From: Pogona vitticeps
Taxonomy: Eukaryota; Chordata; Lepidosauria; Squamata; Agamidae
Direction: 5' to 3'
Assembly: GCF_051106095.1 (NCBI RefSeq)
Contig: NC_135793.1
Span: 6,833,001-6,897,000 of the forward strand
Length of the DNA stretch: 64,000 nucleotides
A program made the position numbers and the translations under genes. The notes under the pieces were generated by a model. The model was not told the DNA's origin and made no database searches. It worked only from the letters and a program-made list of their open reading frames with translations. This document shows, in pieces, positions 10,458 through 25,400 of the stretch; within the stretch, counting starts at the first letter, position 1, and each line of letters opens with the position of its first letter.

Positions 10458-13400
10458 ATGGCGGCCAAGGTGAGTGAAACGCTGGCGGGAGAAGCCGTTT
10501 GTGAGGCAACTGTCTCTTCCCCCCCCGCTTTCTCGCTTCCCTCTCCGCACCCGCCTTATTGGGGGGGGGGGGGGTTTGATACGCGCGATATTGGGCTTAT
10601 TAATCCTCTTGAAAACTTTCAGAACGGACCTGACACGAGCAGAGGGCGCCTGAGCATGTGCAGAGTGCCCTTCCCTGCGCCCTGGAAGTGACTCGCTTTT
10701 GCTCCCTTTTTTTTTTTCTTTCCCTCCTTGGCCCCTCCCGGGACCATGAATCTCACAGGGAATTTGAACGAGATAACAGAGCTTTTTGTTTTTGTTCCAC
10801 TAGGTTTTCATTTGAGGTCTAATCATTTGCTTTTTAGCTGTTAATACTGTTATGAGGAATGAATATTATAAATAAGTGACATTTTAAGCTTAAGTAAGAA
10901 AAATAGAGTGTGGGAAATGGAGGTGTTTGTTAGGATTTTAGGGAGTGGTCACCTTGGTGCAGGAATGTGTGGAAAGTTGGAAGCGTGCACATTTTGATCA
11001 GCTTCTGAGTCATTGTGGGTCTTTTGCTCCAGCAAATGCAATGGAGAGCTTTGCAGTTCCTATAAAACTTCAGCAGTGGGCTGGATAGCTGAGTGATTTA
11101 AGTATCTGGCCACAAACCCACAGAGCCAGTGGGTTTATTTATTTATTTATTTATTTATTTGATTTGTACCCCATCCATCTGGTCCATAAGACCACTCTAG
11201 GCGGCTTCCAATATAACATAAAAATAAAATAACACAACATATTACATAGATCATACAATAACAGATGTAATACAAGACGGAAGAAATAAATAAAGAAAAT
11301 TAATTGGGAGTTCGATTCTTCTCTGTGCCTCCTGGGAGAAGAGCCAGCCTGGGTAGCCTTGGGCCAGCTGCACAGATCCAGGGTTGCCCCAGAAGAAGGG
11401 AATGGCAAACCACTTCTGAGTATTTTATACCTAGAACACCCCAGAAAAGGTTGCCATGAGTCCCAATTGATTCAACACACAATTATTGTTATAAAACTTC
11501 AGTAGATGTCAGCCGGGATCCCCTTTATTGGATGCATTTAGTTGGCCGGAATGCATACTGTGGAGATGCAAAAGTCTTCGTGATGTTCTGTGGAGCTTCA
11601 TAACACAACCATTGAGCACAACAGTTGCTTTATTAATACTCCACTGTACTAATAGCAGTAATTCTTTCTATAGGGTTTTTTTTAATCATCCTGCTGCAAA
11701 ATGATTTCTATGTATTTAATTGTATCTTCTGTGTTAGACTGAGGTTTGCCTTCTGCAGCTTATATTCCTAGCTAGTTTGTGCCTATTTTGACATGTCCCG
11801 GTAGCGCCTTTAAAAAAAGTAATCTTCACTTGCTCCCAACAACTTTGCTCTCTTATTTCACCCCCCTGTGCCCTCAAAGCAAGCAAACAACAACAAAAAT
11901 GCTCTACTGATGATCTTCTGCAGAAAATCATCCTAATTCATTGAAATAAAAGGGGGAGCCTTGTGGCTGTTATAAAATAGAAATGCAAGAGTAGGCAATA
12001 CTTAGGCCTCCTGGCAAACCCTACCTTGCCACAAATGTTTGGACTTTTGGTAATTGCTTTAAGAAATGAGGTTTACCCTCCAAATCTTACATCTTGTATG
12101 AGTTTTAATTTTTTAATCACTGGCCTATAAAGGTATTGCCTGTTCTTGCATCCTGATTCATGTGTCTCAAGAAGTGGAATGATGTTTCACAGTTCCCCCC
12201 CCCCCTTTTTTTTTTTTTTTTTGGTTTAGTGGTTCTTTATTTTCTTCAAGTTTCACAAAATCTGCACTGCTTTTTCTTGGCTCTCTACTTACAATTTCTC
12301 CCCCCCCCCCCCCCGTAATGACCATGTTGGGCCACTGCTTTACTCTGACATTGCAATAGGGTGCCTCATAGACAAGGGTTATTTTCTTCTTTTTCTCTGA
12401 GCATCTTATTCCCTTTGGAGCCAGAAGTGGGCACCTCAAGATACAAAAAAAATATATGAGCAGGACTACATTTTCCCCTTCCTTTGTTTCCGTTTCCCCC
12501 TGTCACAAATGCGTACTTTCTCTCTCACTAATCCTGATGCTAACTTTTGGTTCTTTCTTTCTCCATCCCCACCCATTAGGCTACTGAGGAGGGAAGGTCA
12601 GATTCATCTTGTCATATGTCTAAACTGATGTCTCACATAGCTTCCCTCTTCCCATTGTTCCGACCATTTCACTACACTCCCCCTTTGATCATTTACACAG
12701 GCTGAAACAACAATAATATGTGTGGTGCCATTACGTGTAACAGATTTATGGTGGCATGATCTTTCATGCACAGACAACCTGATTCTTCAGAAGCTAACGT
12801 GGCTACCCTCGGAAATTATAGAGAGAACTTGTTTTCCCCTACTCATGTGCATTACTTTCTCTGCTCCAGTGTTCCCTGCCTTGTAGAGATGTTACACTGT
12901 GTTCGGTAGAACTTATGCATCTTCCTTCCATGTGCTGTCAAATCAGTTCTGAGTTATGGCGACCCTTTTGAGGTTTTTCCCAGAACTGAGTACCCAGAAG
13001 GGGTTTCCCATTCTGGTCTTCTGAGAGCACCCTGGGACTGTGCAGCTTGCCCAAGGCTACACAGGCTGGCTCTTCTGAGATGCACAGCGAGGCATCAAAC
13101 TCCGAACCGCTGGTTCCATAGTCAGGTACCTAAACCACCGAGATATCCAACCAGCTCTGGACTTAGACATACTAATAACTGTGTGCTATCAAGTCAGTTC
13201 TGACTTAATGACAATTCTTTTCAGGGTGGTCTTGGTAAAGAGTTATCACAAGTGGCAATTCATTCCCTTCTTGTGTTATACATGCTATTTTAAATTCTAT
13301 TGTAGCTTACACGTGGGACTGCACTGTCTGTGCATCTAAAGGTGTTTTGATCTTTATCATTTCTGGGGAATAGGCTGAATAAAGAAGGGGTTTTGTTCTG

Positions 13401-16400
13401 CTAGGAGTTCTAAAACTAGGCAGAGGCGGAAATACGTTGAGCCTTTAGAAGTTCCGGCTGCATTGGTAGTAGAAAGTTAATTTGCCCTGAAAATTATACT
13501 TCTTTGAGGGTGATAGTGTAGATATTTCCAAGAGATCCCAAGAGTACTTCAGAACTGTGTTTCTCAGAGTTATCTCAGAACTGTAGGTAGACAACGGGAT
13601 GACAACCTTAGCATTTTCCACAAAATGCAATGCACCTGATCACATGGTGCTTGTATGCCAGCAATCCTCTCAATCGTATACTAACACTGGGGCTATTTCT
13701 TTCACCACCACCCCACCATTATATACCATGGATTTTAATAGAAGGATGTATGTTTTCCAAGATGAACTCCAATAAGAAAGAACCAGCAGAATGGCTACCA
13801 GGATCAGTAAAACCATACCTCATTCAGTGTTTTCAGTGTATGGATTAGCAACTGTTGCCAATAATGCTACAAAAAATACTACAACTTTTCCGAGCAGTTC
13901 GATGGTGCTGGACTCGCTGGCATGCAGAGTTGATATTAAAAATCACATATGAATTCCCCCTAATTGGGCATGTGTAAGAGGGGGGGGGGATGGCTATATC
14001 TCCCATGAGCCAGAGGCGATCTTCTCCTTGAATGTTAAGCCTTGCTGGCATTATATTATGTTTCACTCATTATTCTCAACCTTTGGTTTGTTTCCTGCCA
14101 TGCCTGTTATCGTGATGGGGATTCATTAGGATGTTTTCCAGTAGTCACATCAGGCTTTGACCTTTGCTGCCACTTCTTTTTTAGAATCCCTCAGAAAGAA
14201 ATACACACACACACACACACATATATACACATAGGAAGCTGCTTTCTACTGAATTAGACCTTTGGTACATTTAACACAGAAATGTCTCTACTCTGACTGT
14301 GGTTCTGTGAGCTTTGAGGATGGAATTTCCCCCAGACCTACACTGGAGATGCTAGAGAGATTAAAGCAGAGGCTGTACTTTGGTGATGAGCTATGGCTGT
14401 TCTCTATGAGTTCCTGTTGCTTCTGGCTGTGAAATGGTAAATGGGTTAAACTGCAGAAGCCTCTGTGCTGCAAGGTCAGAAGACCAGCCATTGTGAGATC
14501 GAATCCACACAACGGAGTGAGCTCCCATCACTTGTCCCAGCTCCTGCCAACCTAGCAGTTCAAAAGCATGTTTTGACATATAAAGCCCTAAACGGCTTGG
14601 GCCCTGGATACTTGAAGGACCGCCTCCTTCCATATGAGCCTACCAGGCTGTTAAGATCTTGCCAGGGGGCCCTTTTGAAAGAGCCATCCCTCAAGGAGGT
14701 AAGAGGGATGGCTTGTAGACAAAGGGCCTTCTCGGCAGCTGCCCCCAGACTATGGAACGCCCTCCCAACTGAAATTCGCCTGGCGCCGACACTGATGATA
14801 TTTCGGCGCCAGGTCAAAACCTTCCTGTTCCAGAAGGCTTTTAATTGAAATAATATTAACTGTGGGTCCTAATGATGGCAATTTTAATTGTATTTTTAAT
14901 TGTATTTTAATTGTATTTTAACTGTATTTTAATCATTTTATTTTACTGCATTGAATTTTAATTGTTGTAAGCCGCCCAGAGACCTTTGGGTAGAGTGGGC
15001 GGCATATAAATTAAATAAATAAATAAAATAAATAAAATAAATAAGTAGATAAATAGGTACCACCACAGTGGGAAGGTCATGGCATTCCGTGTCTAGTCGC
15101 GCTGGCCACGTGACCATGGAAACTGTCTTCGGACAAACGCTAGCTCTATGGCTTGGAAACGGGGATGAGCACTGCCCCCTAGAGTCGGACACGACTGGAC
15201 TAACTGTCAAGGGGAACCTTTAATATTAAGTTTAATTAAATAATTATATGCTTTCATGTCACTTTTGACCTATCATGATCTTTCCAAGGGTTTGTAGGTA
15301 TCCTTAGAAGTGATTTACTGTTTCCTTTTTTCAAAGAGATGCTCTAGTCTAGGTGATCCAAGGATATACAGGCTGGATTTTTCTAGTTCAGCATATGGCA
15401 AAATCTTTGGGTTGATTAAACATGGTCCTTATAAATTAAGTATAGTTCTATGGCAGTGAAAGGTCCACAACTGGAGACCCAATTTATTATTAATATATAG
15501 AAGGAGAGGAATTGTGCTAGAAGTGTTAAACTTCTGCTTGAGCCTCCTCATAGGCAACTGAAAGGATCATCTCCTTAAGCAGGATCTGGCTGAGCCTTGC
15601 AAGTTTAATGGGATTTTTTTTAAAAAACCCACAAATAAATCCTCCTTCAGAATAATTGCTTCAGAAATAATTACTGGGCAACCAAGTGATGTACAGAAGC
15701 GCTTTCCTAATCATCCTGTGGTTGACTTCAGTAGATACCTCAAAGCAAAGCAATTAGTGCCATTCAGGAGCTGAGTTAATTCCAGAAGTCACAGCACAGT
15801 TCCTGGCCCCGTAAATACTGTGGAACGTGTGTTATTAATAAATGTAGCTTCACACAGCAAATGAAGAAGTGCCTCCCACACAGCCCACCCACTCCATGGT
15901 GCAGTTTCCAAATGTGTTGTGTGTGTCCAAATAGCCACTTGGGTAATTTTGACATGGCCACGCACAGGAGAGAAAATGCCTCTCTTGTACGGTCATAGAC
16001 CAGAACTGTAACGTGTGAAGTTTCATTTAAATGGCCAGTGGGGAAACTTCAGATGTATTGGACTGCCATCCCCATAAACTTCTTTCCAGTACCTGTTTTA
16101 CCTTAGATACTTGGATTCTTGGCATATCTTTTGCCCTGCAGGTTTGTAGGAAGGACGAGTCACTTGTACAGCCCATTCCATCATCCCACCTACAATTGAT
16201 CCTTTTTTCATGATGTTCCTAGAAATGTAAAAAAAAAAAAAAAATCTTCCCCTTTAGCAATAAAATGTATGTGGTGGAAGAAACCTAAAGGTGTAAGGAG
16301 AATTTCTCGATGTAAAATATAAATTCGTAGTATACCGGGTATTTAAATGTTCTGTTAACATAAGGCAGAGAGCATTTTATCGCTTTGTAAACCAGAATCT

Positions 16401-19400
16401 GAAAATCTGCCCATAAATCCCCTTTATTATATATGGGCCTTCTCATGAGCAAACAATCTCCAGCAGTTGTATTCTCCCTCCCCTCCCATTCTTTTAAAGC
16501 TCTTGCTTGTTCATTAACATTTGGTAAATTTAAAGTGTGAGAGTTAATTAGTCTCTGCTCTGGAAGGAAGAAAAACCCTCTATCTTTTCCCTTTTTTGCA
16601 TGGTTTCTTATTTATACAGAGTCACAGATCCTTCTGTGCTCTTTGACATTGGTAATTTCTGTAGTTTTCTTCCTTGCATTTTCCACCTGTTCTGCCTCAT
16701 CTTTCTGCCTGTTACTCTGTTCAACATAGTGATCAGTTTTCTTTATTTCCTGCAATTTTTCTGCTCCAGTTAGGGTGATAACCTGAGCTTACGCAGAAGA
16801 CAGAGGTCAGGATTAAATCGCCAACATACCCAGGAGATTTCAGTCCCCAAATTAGTTCAGGTTTTGTGCCAGAGAGCTCCATCTTCTATATTATTCTAGA
16901 TGAATGTCACGTCCCCGCCTGTCCCCTGGTGGTTTCACCTTGCAAAGGGCACAAGCTATGTGTCGTTGACTTCATCAGCATTGTTTATTAATAATAATAG
17001 AGGTCCAGGCAATGTGTCATTTTAAATAGAACCAAATAGAAGTTGTTTATTAATACAGGTGATGGAGGTACAATCTATGTCTTTAACTCTTAACCAAAGA
17101 TCCCACTTCATCCACCCTCAACCGCCAACCCTTTCTCTCTCTACTCCAAACTCCCAGTTCCCAAAACCTCCCTTCTCAACTCTCTATCTCTCACAACCCC
17201 AGTCTCTCTCTACTCCCCCTCCTGCAGAGACTCTTATATCTGGTGACTCTCCTTGGACCATGCAAATAGCTTATTACTATATTCATGACCTGGGTGGTCG
17301 CCACAATGAAGTTTCTGTATTCTTCGAGGGGCATTAAGCGAGTGCACCCTGCTTCCCTTCTGATGGGAAGCAAAGAATTGCTGTGGGAGGATGGACATGG
17401 GCTTGAACGTTTGCCCCACAGATGCTTTGAATTCCCTTGGCCACTTTTCACAAGCAAAGCTGAAAGAGAACTATTGTTGGAAAGAGACCAAGGAAATGAA
17501 CTCCGATTTGATAGGTGAGGGCTCGTCTGTCATCTAGGCCAGCGATGGCGAACTTATGGCATGCGTGCCACAGCTGGCATGCAGAGCCCTTTCTGCAGAC
17601 ATGTAAGCCACAAGTCGCCGGATCTCTACTCTCCCCCCCCCCCGCTCCCCTGGCAGCCAAACCTACGGAGGCAGCTGCAGCTGTGGTGCTGGCGCTTTGA
17701 CAGACGGCGGGCCAGGATCTGGAGCAGCTGGTGCTGGCGGCGGATCCAGAGTGGAGTCTCGAGGCACCTCCGTGCCTGGGATTCCCCCTCCCGCCACCAC
17801 TTCCAGTGCCTCCACTTCTGGTTCCGCCGCCACCCGCTGGTTTTTGTGTTTGTGTTTTCCCCCACTCGGACCCAAAAAGGTTTGCCGTCACTGATCTAGG
17901 CCAATGGCTCCCTACCTTGGGTTCCCCCAGGTGTTCTTGGACTGAAACTCCCAGAAGCCTTCACCACTAGCTGGGCTGGCCAGGATTTCCGGGAGTTGTA
18001 GTCCAAGAACATCTGGAGACCTTAGAGATGAAAAGGTCTGGAAAAGGTGTTTTTTTTTTCCCCAAAAAAGCCGGGTTTTGTTTTTGTTTTTCTGGAAAAA
18101 TTAGAAAAAGAATGGAGTGTGGAATATGTTATTTTACCATGATAGATGATATATCTGTGACATGACATTCAAACTATATAACATGAAGACCTTAATGAAG
18201 AGTTTCCAAGACTTTATGTATTTAAGTTCTAGCCATTATACTGGCACACAATCCTCCTGGCCTTTCTTTTATTGAAAATATCTGTAAGTGCTGACGCTTT
18301 TGGAGAACGTCTGATGATCATTTTAGGAAGTGAGATGCTGTAATAGCAGGCACTAAGCCTGATTCAGCACTGCTCTAATGTTCTTTTCCTTATCTAGGGT
18401 CTCCAGAACTGCCTTTAAAAATAAAGTGGAAACACATTTGCTGGATTCCTGAAAGGTCGCTAGAGTTTCGATGAGAAAGCAAGGTGTTGCATGGGGTGAT
18501 AGCAGACGTCATGGGGAAAATATGTTAATATGAGTCCAGAAATATAGTCCAAATATTGCTAGTGGTTTTTGTCTCAGGGAGGGTTTGATTTTTTTTTTTT
18601 ATTGTAAGGGTTTTGACAGTGATTTACAGTTTAGCAGCATCTTTAAGATCATCATCCGTCATCCACAACATATAAGGTGCTTAACAGAGTAACGCAAGTT
18701 AAAATGTCAGTTCTTACACAAAGGAGCTTATGGATACTTCAGAAACGATAGTCCAGAAAAAGTAATTTCAGGCTACACAGCTCAACGAAACGAAAGTTCT
18801 CGAAGACACAGTAAACAGCTTCCCTACCATATAAATATGTTTTAGATGATCTGCTCATTTGCTCTTTTGGTTCTGTTTCATTGTGAACATTCCTTGCTAT
18901 TCACAGTAACGAGGGTTTTGCTTGTTGAAATACTTACATGCATTTGTGTCTGCGGGCTGGATAGCTCCGTGGTTTAAGTAAAACTGGCTATGGAGGTAGA
19001 GGTTGGCAGTTTGATTCCCCACTGCGCCTCTAGGGAGAAAGGCCAGCCTTTGTGACCTTGGGCAAGCTGCATCGCCTTCTTCTGGGTACCTCCAGAAGGG
19101 AATGGTAACCCACTCTTGAATAATCTCCTATCTAGAAAACCCTGAAAAGGGTTGCCTTAAGTCAGAACTGACCTGTTGCAGGAGCAGCAGTAGTAGTAGT
19201 ATTGTGTGTTTATTTTTTAAGACTGTAATTTCTTGAAGTGGCTTTATGGGACAGTGAAGTTAAGATTGCTTACATTCTTTAGTGATCCTCATTATGCAAA
19301 TGAGCTGCACACAGCCCACTTCACTCCTCCCGCCCTTCACAAGAATGAGTACAAAACAAATAAGTTCCTATAGCACCCAAACCTGGGAGTATTGTTATTG

Positions 19401-22400
19401 CATGTAGCAAACTAAACCAGGATTTGTATTCGCAAAGGCTTTCACGGCTGGGATCTAATGGTTGTTGTGGGTTTTTCGAGCACTCTGTGCTGTCCTCTGA
19501 AGATGTCGGCCACAGAGACTGGCGAAACATTAGGAAGAACAACCTTCAGAACACGGCCAAAGAGCCCGAAAAACCCACAACAACCATTAAACCAGGATTG
19601 TATGTCAGTTTGTGGATCCTGGCTTGCTTGTGTAATTAAATCAATCATCCAGAGCTCAGACTTACAGTAATGCTACACCTTCCATACTGTAATACTGTCT
19701 CTCACAAAGGGAAGACGGAAGCAGAACCAAACAGGTCATATTCTTTAGCAGGTCCCTTGTCCGTGTTTATGAATCTGAAATCCTGTCTTAAAGTCAATCA
19801 GAGTGGATTTGATTTAAATCAATTTAAATCACAATATAAATCATGATTTAAATCTCTAGTCTGCAGGCACTTTATTTTAAAAATCCAGTTTAATTTTTTT
19901 AAAAAAAATTGTTTAAATCAGTTTTTTAAAAAATAAAACATGATTTAATCAATTATAATATAAATCGATTTGATTTAAATCATATCCAGCCTGATGTGAA
20001 AGCAGCTGTCTTTTTGGAACTTAGTCCAAGCTGGATGAACTGATTTTTGTTAACCAGGCAAATCCATATTCTTTTATTTCCTTTGGCCTCTACTCGCCAC
20101 CCCCAGGTAGCAAAATGGGCAGCTACTCCCATAGCCTTGGCCTCTGCTAATGCCTCTGCTTCCAGCAAAGAACAATCACAGTCTCCTCAAGTTAAGACAC
20201 ATCAGGTAAGATTTCTGAGACCTCTTTGATCATTAAAAAAAGAGATGCAAGGTATATAGATATTGGTTTGCAGGAAACAGAATATTGTAGGAGACTGGAG
20301 AACTTTGTTATGTTTGGAAAATATAACCTTTAAGTAGGGAGAGAGAAAATGTGGCCCTCCAGATGTCAGTGGACTGAAAGTCCCATTAGAATTAGAGTGG
20401 ATGATGAAAGATGGTGGGCATTTCAGTCCATTTAGCTTTGCAGATGTTTCAAACCCTTACCCTATTGTTTATTCCAGCACAAGTTTATTCTGCTTTTAGG
20501 ATGCTATATCATAGGCTATTGCAGATGATCAAACAAAAGAGAGGGGCTGAAGCGAGAACTTGATGTTAATATCTAAGTTTCTATGAAAATGTTAGCCTTC
20601 CCTTTGAGGGTCCCCAGTGTCAAACATTCCTCAAAGCAATTTTTAAAAATGAGATTTCTAAAGTTGTAATGTGTGGTAAGCAAAAAAAATGTTAATATGT
20701 ACATAATATTGGAAGGAAGTTTTGCCTCTAAACTACAACTCAGATATGACCCCGTAGGAGGAATTTTTGGCTACAGCATCCTAAGGCATTTGTAGATTTT
20801 GATGTTATAGTGAAATTCATATTTGTTCTCCCAAAGATGGCTCCAGTATGCATCTCATAGCATCTGTGTGTTATATGCAGGGTGGATTTGATTTAAATCA
20901 TTTTCGATCACTACAGGGTGGATAATATTTTTTAAAAAATCAGATTTAATTTTTAAAAAATCATTGATGGTTACCTCCTGTGATTTAAATCATTGTAAGG
21001 TACATAAAAATCAATGATTTTAAATTCAGGTTTATCTGATTTTTTTTTAAAAAAAAAAATTCAGCCTGGTTTATATCAAATCCACTCTGGCTGTGCAGTT
21101 AAACTGCTATCCTGCAGCTGAAACTGTGCGCTCTCTCTTTCTTCCAGCTTCCGATTTATAATGCTCCACCTTTGAATTCAAAATACATTGAAGAAGAGCC
21201 AGGTCGCTTGCAAACTGGAATTTCAGTAGTAAGAAAAACAACAAGTCACTACATTAATGGCTTCAAGGTAAGAATATGAATCATTGTAATGGGGCATTGC
21301 GTACAGGCTTTTTTCTGCAAGTGTGCACATAGGTCAATAAGAGCTGAAATGGAAGAGCAAATATTTATTTAGGTGTAAACAATATAAGAGGTGATCATGG
21401 TGTGGTGTGGTTTGCTCCATTTTGTGGTGACCACCTCTGTTTTCAGTAAGGGACACTCTGTCCCACCCTTAGATTGAATGTCTGCATCTTTGCTAATTTT
21501 GAACTTATGTGTTTGCCATCTTTGTAGTCAAAAGTTAGAAACAAGAATCAAAGGTGTTCCTGTTTTAGGTCTGATTCTGTTGACTCCTCAAATCTTTTTA
21601 TTCTCATGAATTTTAAGAATGTCTCTTGGTTTTTTCTTGTCTTTCTCAACTTGGGCGGGAGTGACCTCTTGTGGCGTAAGTTTAGAGTAATTCCTCTGTG
21701 TATTTTTCTTCATAAGAACTCTGGGCAGTGTTAACAGAAATAACTCGTCACAACATTAGTAATCTTTTTTCCTGTGATAATCTGCAGTGTGCTGTAATCC
21801 CATGCACTCAAATTCTGGGTGTTTTCTTTTTTTGGAAATCTCTTCCACCGAAATGGAGGAGACCAGTTATAAAATGGGAAATTGCCTAAACACTGTCAGT
21901 GATGACATTTGTAAACCAAAGAGATTACTTTGTTGCTAAAAATCTTGTAAAGGTTAGGCAGAGAAAACTGTCTTTTCTGTTTGTACAGGATGCCTACCTT
22001 TTTGTCAAAAATGGAATAATATCTTCCATACAGTTTGGAAAAGGTGGGTGAGTATATGCAAAGCTTAAAACATCATCTCTGTTGATCCTCATTCGGCTGT
22101 TTGGATCAGAAACCAGCTTAAAATTCGGGGGGGGGGAGGAAAGAACTCCGTTTTCCTTAAAGATCAAGTCCCACTGAGAATACAACCCGTTTGATGCATG
22201 TTCCAGTGGTTTGAGGCTTGAAACATGTTTTCATCACTATGTTATGCCAATTATCAGAAAATAATACTGAAGTAAGGTGTTTTCCTTATTTTCAAGATGC
22301 CTATGTTTATCTGAAGAACCCACCTCCAGAATTTCTTCCCAAAGTTGGTGTGATTACAGTTTCAGGACTGACTGGCCTTGTCTTAGCAAGGAAAGGTAAG

Positions 22401-25400
22401 GAGTAGCATAGCCTCAGTTTACATGTATTAAAAGATTTATTCTATTTAAAAATCTAGGCGATAGATGGCTCATAGGCAGGCCATTTTGCTTATACGTGAG
22501 CAGCTGCAGTAGCCGAAATCATGCAAGGAAACATTTGTGTTAACTGTGCAATATGTTAATACTGTCAGTAAAAAAAAAAACTTTCCTATTCATGGGAGTA
22601 CTTCTTGTATGGATGTGGTGTTAGGAGTTGCATCTAAGTTCATTTACAGCTATATCCATGTTCATCCTTCGGCATGTGTGTAGCTGATGAAGAGTGCAGA
22701 GCCTCATAATAAGACCTAAAACCGACTCTGCTCCTGGATCCTTCTGATGCTTCATTCCCACAAACTGTAGAAGATTTGGGGGAAACTAGGAATCGTTGGT
22801 GCAGTTATAAAACTTGAAAGGGGAACATGGGAAGTTGCCGTAACTAGGTGAAAGTGTTGATCAAGTCTAGGTCACTATAGTGAGCCGAAGATAGATTAGG
22901 ATCTACTAGTAAATCTTCAGGCGGTATGCAGTCACATCAAGCCTTGTCAGTTTGATTGTTGCTTAGTATTGGTTTAATAATTCATTTGTTTTTGGTAGGG
23001 TCCAAATTTAAGAAAATCGCCTATCCTTTGGGACTTGGCACACTGGGTGTATGTGTTTGCTATCCAGCACAATCAGTACTTATTGCCAAGGTAAGCCCTC
23101 TTTTAAGACTTGTGACTTCTTGACATGCTTCTATGTTTCCCATTTTGTTTTAAGAATCTTGCTATCAGTGAAAGTTTGAAATTCCAGTTGAAGGCCTAAA
23201 TTACAAGGCTCTTCTTCCTCTGCTGACTGAACCATCCTGTTTTATTTGGAGAAGTCGATTAGCCTTGCCTACTCCAGAATAATCTGAAAGTACAATAACA
23301 GTTCTAAAATTAAACTAGGTAACGGGCGGAAAAGTTTATGCTGTGAGCCACGCAACCTATGAAGCAGCAGGATCACTATGGAGGAAAAAATCTCCTGCAG
23401 AGATGCCACACGCCCAGAAGAGAGATGCTCAGGTAAGCCTCTTACGTTTTTCAAGATGTACCTTTGAGTCATGCATATTCAGGTACATATTTGGGATCCA
23501 TGGATCCTCTTTTGGATCCATGTTGTGGTCAACCCTCATCCCCATCAGTGGAACGTCTTGCCCCAAATCCAGGTTTTATGGTAGAATTTTCACAGAATTA
23601 GAATTGTAAGGCAGCTGTTTCATAATATTGTCATCTTAAGAGTTTCCACCTTTTGCGATATTGAGTTTGCTTGTTTTTTTAAATGGGGTGGGGCAGGAAT
23701 TGTTCCAAACAGAACCCCATTGCTTCTTGCCGTTAGGGTCCCAGCTAAAGGTACAAAGTATGGTGTCAATAGAGTGATGGATTAGGACTCTGGAGATCAG
23801 GGATCGAATCCCCTGCTCAGCCATGGAAGCTCGCTAATGGAGTGATGGAACTGGTAAAACCACTCCTTAAATGTCTCGCTTACCTTGAAAGCCCTATTAG
23901 GGTCACTAGAAGTATGTCTAACCTTCAGCACATTGAAATTTCAAGTGTGGCCAGAAAGAAATCCAGAACTCAATCAGTACATTTTTTTAATCCATGTGGA
24001 TGAAGTTTTAAGTATGTGACTAGAAGGACAAAATGTTGCAGCTCTCCAGCATCAGTCTATTGCAGTGGTTCCCAGCCTTGGGTCACCCAGGTGTTCTTGG
24101 ACTGCAACTCCCAGAAACCCCAACTACCACAGCTGGTGGCAAAGGCTTCTGGGAATGGTAGTCCAAGAACACGTGGATGGCACAAGGTTGGGAACCACTG
24201 ATTTACTGCATTATGAGGTTCCAAGAACCCCCAAGGTTGTACTATCTGTGTTGGGAAAATGAAGGCTATTCTGCTCAGTTTCAGATTTGTCCATTTTGTT
24301 TGTTATGATTTGTTACATGCTGCCAGTGCATGTGGCTTATTCCCTTGAAAAATGAGCAAGATAGAGGCCATTACCCACCCTCTTTTCATCTAAATCTAGG
24401 GTTATAGTAGCACTTAGTTTAAAGATGTCTCAGTTAGCTGATGGATTATGTTTGTGTCAATTTACAGATGCAGGAAGCTGCCTTATCACAGGCCAGGCTG
24501 TTTGTACAGCTAGACCAGTATTGTCTGCTCTGACAACAGGTCTCACAAAGAGCCCTTTTCCTTCAGCTCTTTCCCAGTCTTTATCTAACAAGACCCAAAC
24601 CTGGGATCTTCAGCATGCAAACCATGCTATCTGCTACTGCAGTGTGATCTCCTTCCTGAGAGAAGGGGCTCCTCACCAACAACAGTATGAGAAAGAGAGA
24701 GAGAGATGCCTCTTCTAAATAAGACGTTCCCCCATACACAAATAATTATATTTTAAAAGATAATTAATGATCCAAATATTGAATAATTGGGTATACCATC
24801 TTAAATTATTCAAAAGAATTGTAATCCATCCCAAGTGCAGCCAGTAGTTTAGATTAAAGATGGATGGCTCCGATCATCTTCCGTTGGCGAGTTTTAGTCT
24901 AACTGCATTATTTCCTGCAGTTTTATATGCATTGTAAGCTGCAAATGGTTTGCAGCCAGAAGTGCTGGATAGCTCAATGGTTTGGGCATCTGACTATGGA
25001 GCCAGAGGTCGAGTCCAGACTCCTTGACATAATGACCCATAGGGTCCTTTCCAGCTCTGCAGCTCTAAGTTGATGATGGGACCTCCTAACTGCATTCAGG
25101 TCTATGTATTAGCCTGAGAAGTGAATTTGATTGATTTGCATAACAACATCCTCCAGAATCTCCTAACTTATTGGGTAGTGAAAGGAAAATAACACATAAC
25201 CTTCATGCCCCGTTCTTCCTGGACTAGCACTTCAGAGCAGAGCTAGCCTTGAAAATCTGCAGCATTTACTGTCAATGTGCAGGCAGAATCACCCTTTTTG
25301 TGTTATGTTCTATGCTGTCAAGTTGGAATTGATTTTTAGTGACCTTACTAGGGCTTTTGAGGTCAGTGAGATATTTAGGGAGTGGTTTTACCAGTTCCTC

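Noticed and set aside
16895-17340. A possible repeat or gene with 'tgtcacgtccccgcc' and a Ser/Pro-rich 92-residue frame
   Set aside because: No paired ends, splice sites or family resemblance; recorded as unexplained intron 1 sequence of APOOL.
17448-17970. Cluster of overlapping long frames on both strands rich in Pro, Ala and Gly
   Set aside because: They arise from the GC-rich interior of a hAT-like element with a perfect 8-bp target duplication; no splice signals or family similarity.
18950-19190. A- and B-box-like sequences suggesting a tRNA gene
   Set aside because: The boxes belong to a SINE found many times in the window with a long non-tRNA body; no cloverleaf is kept.
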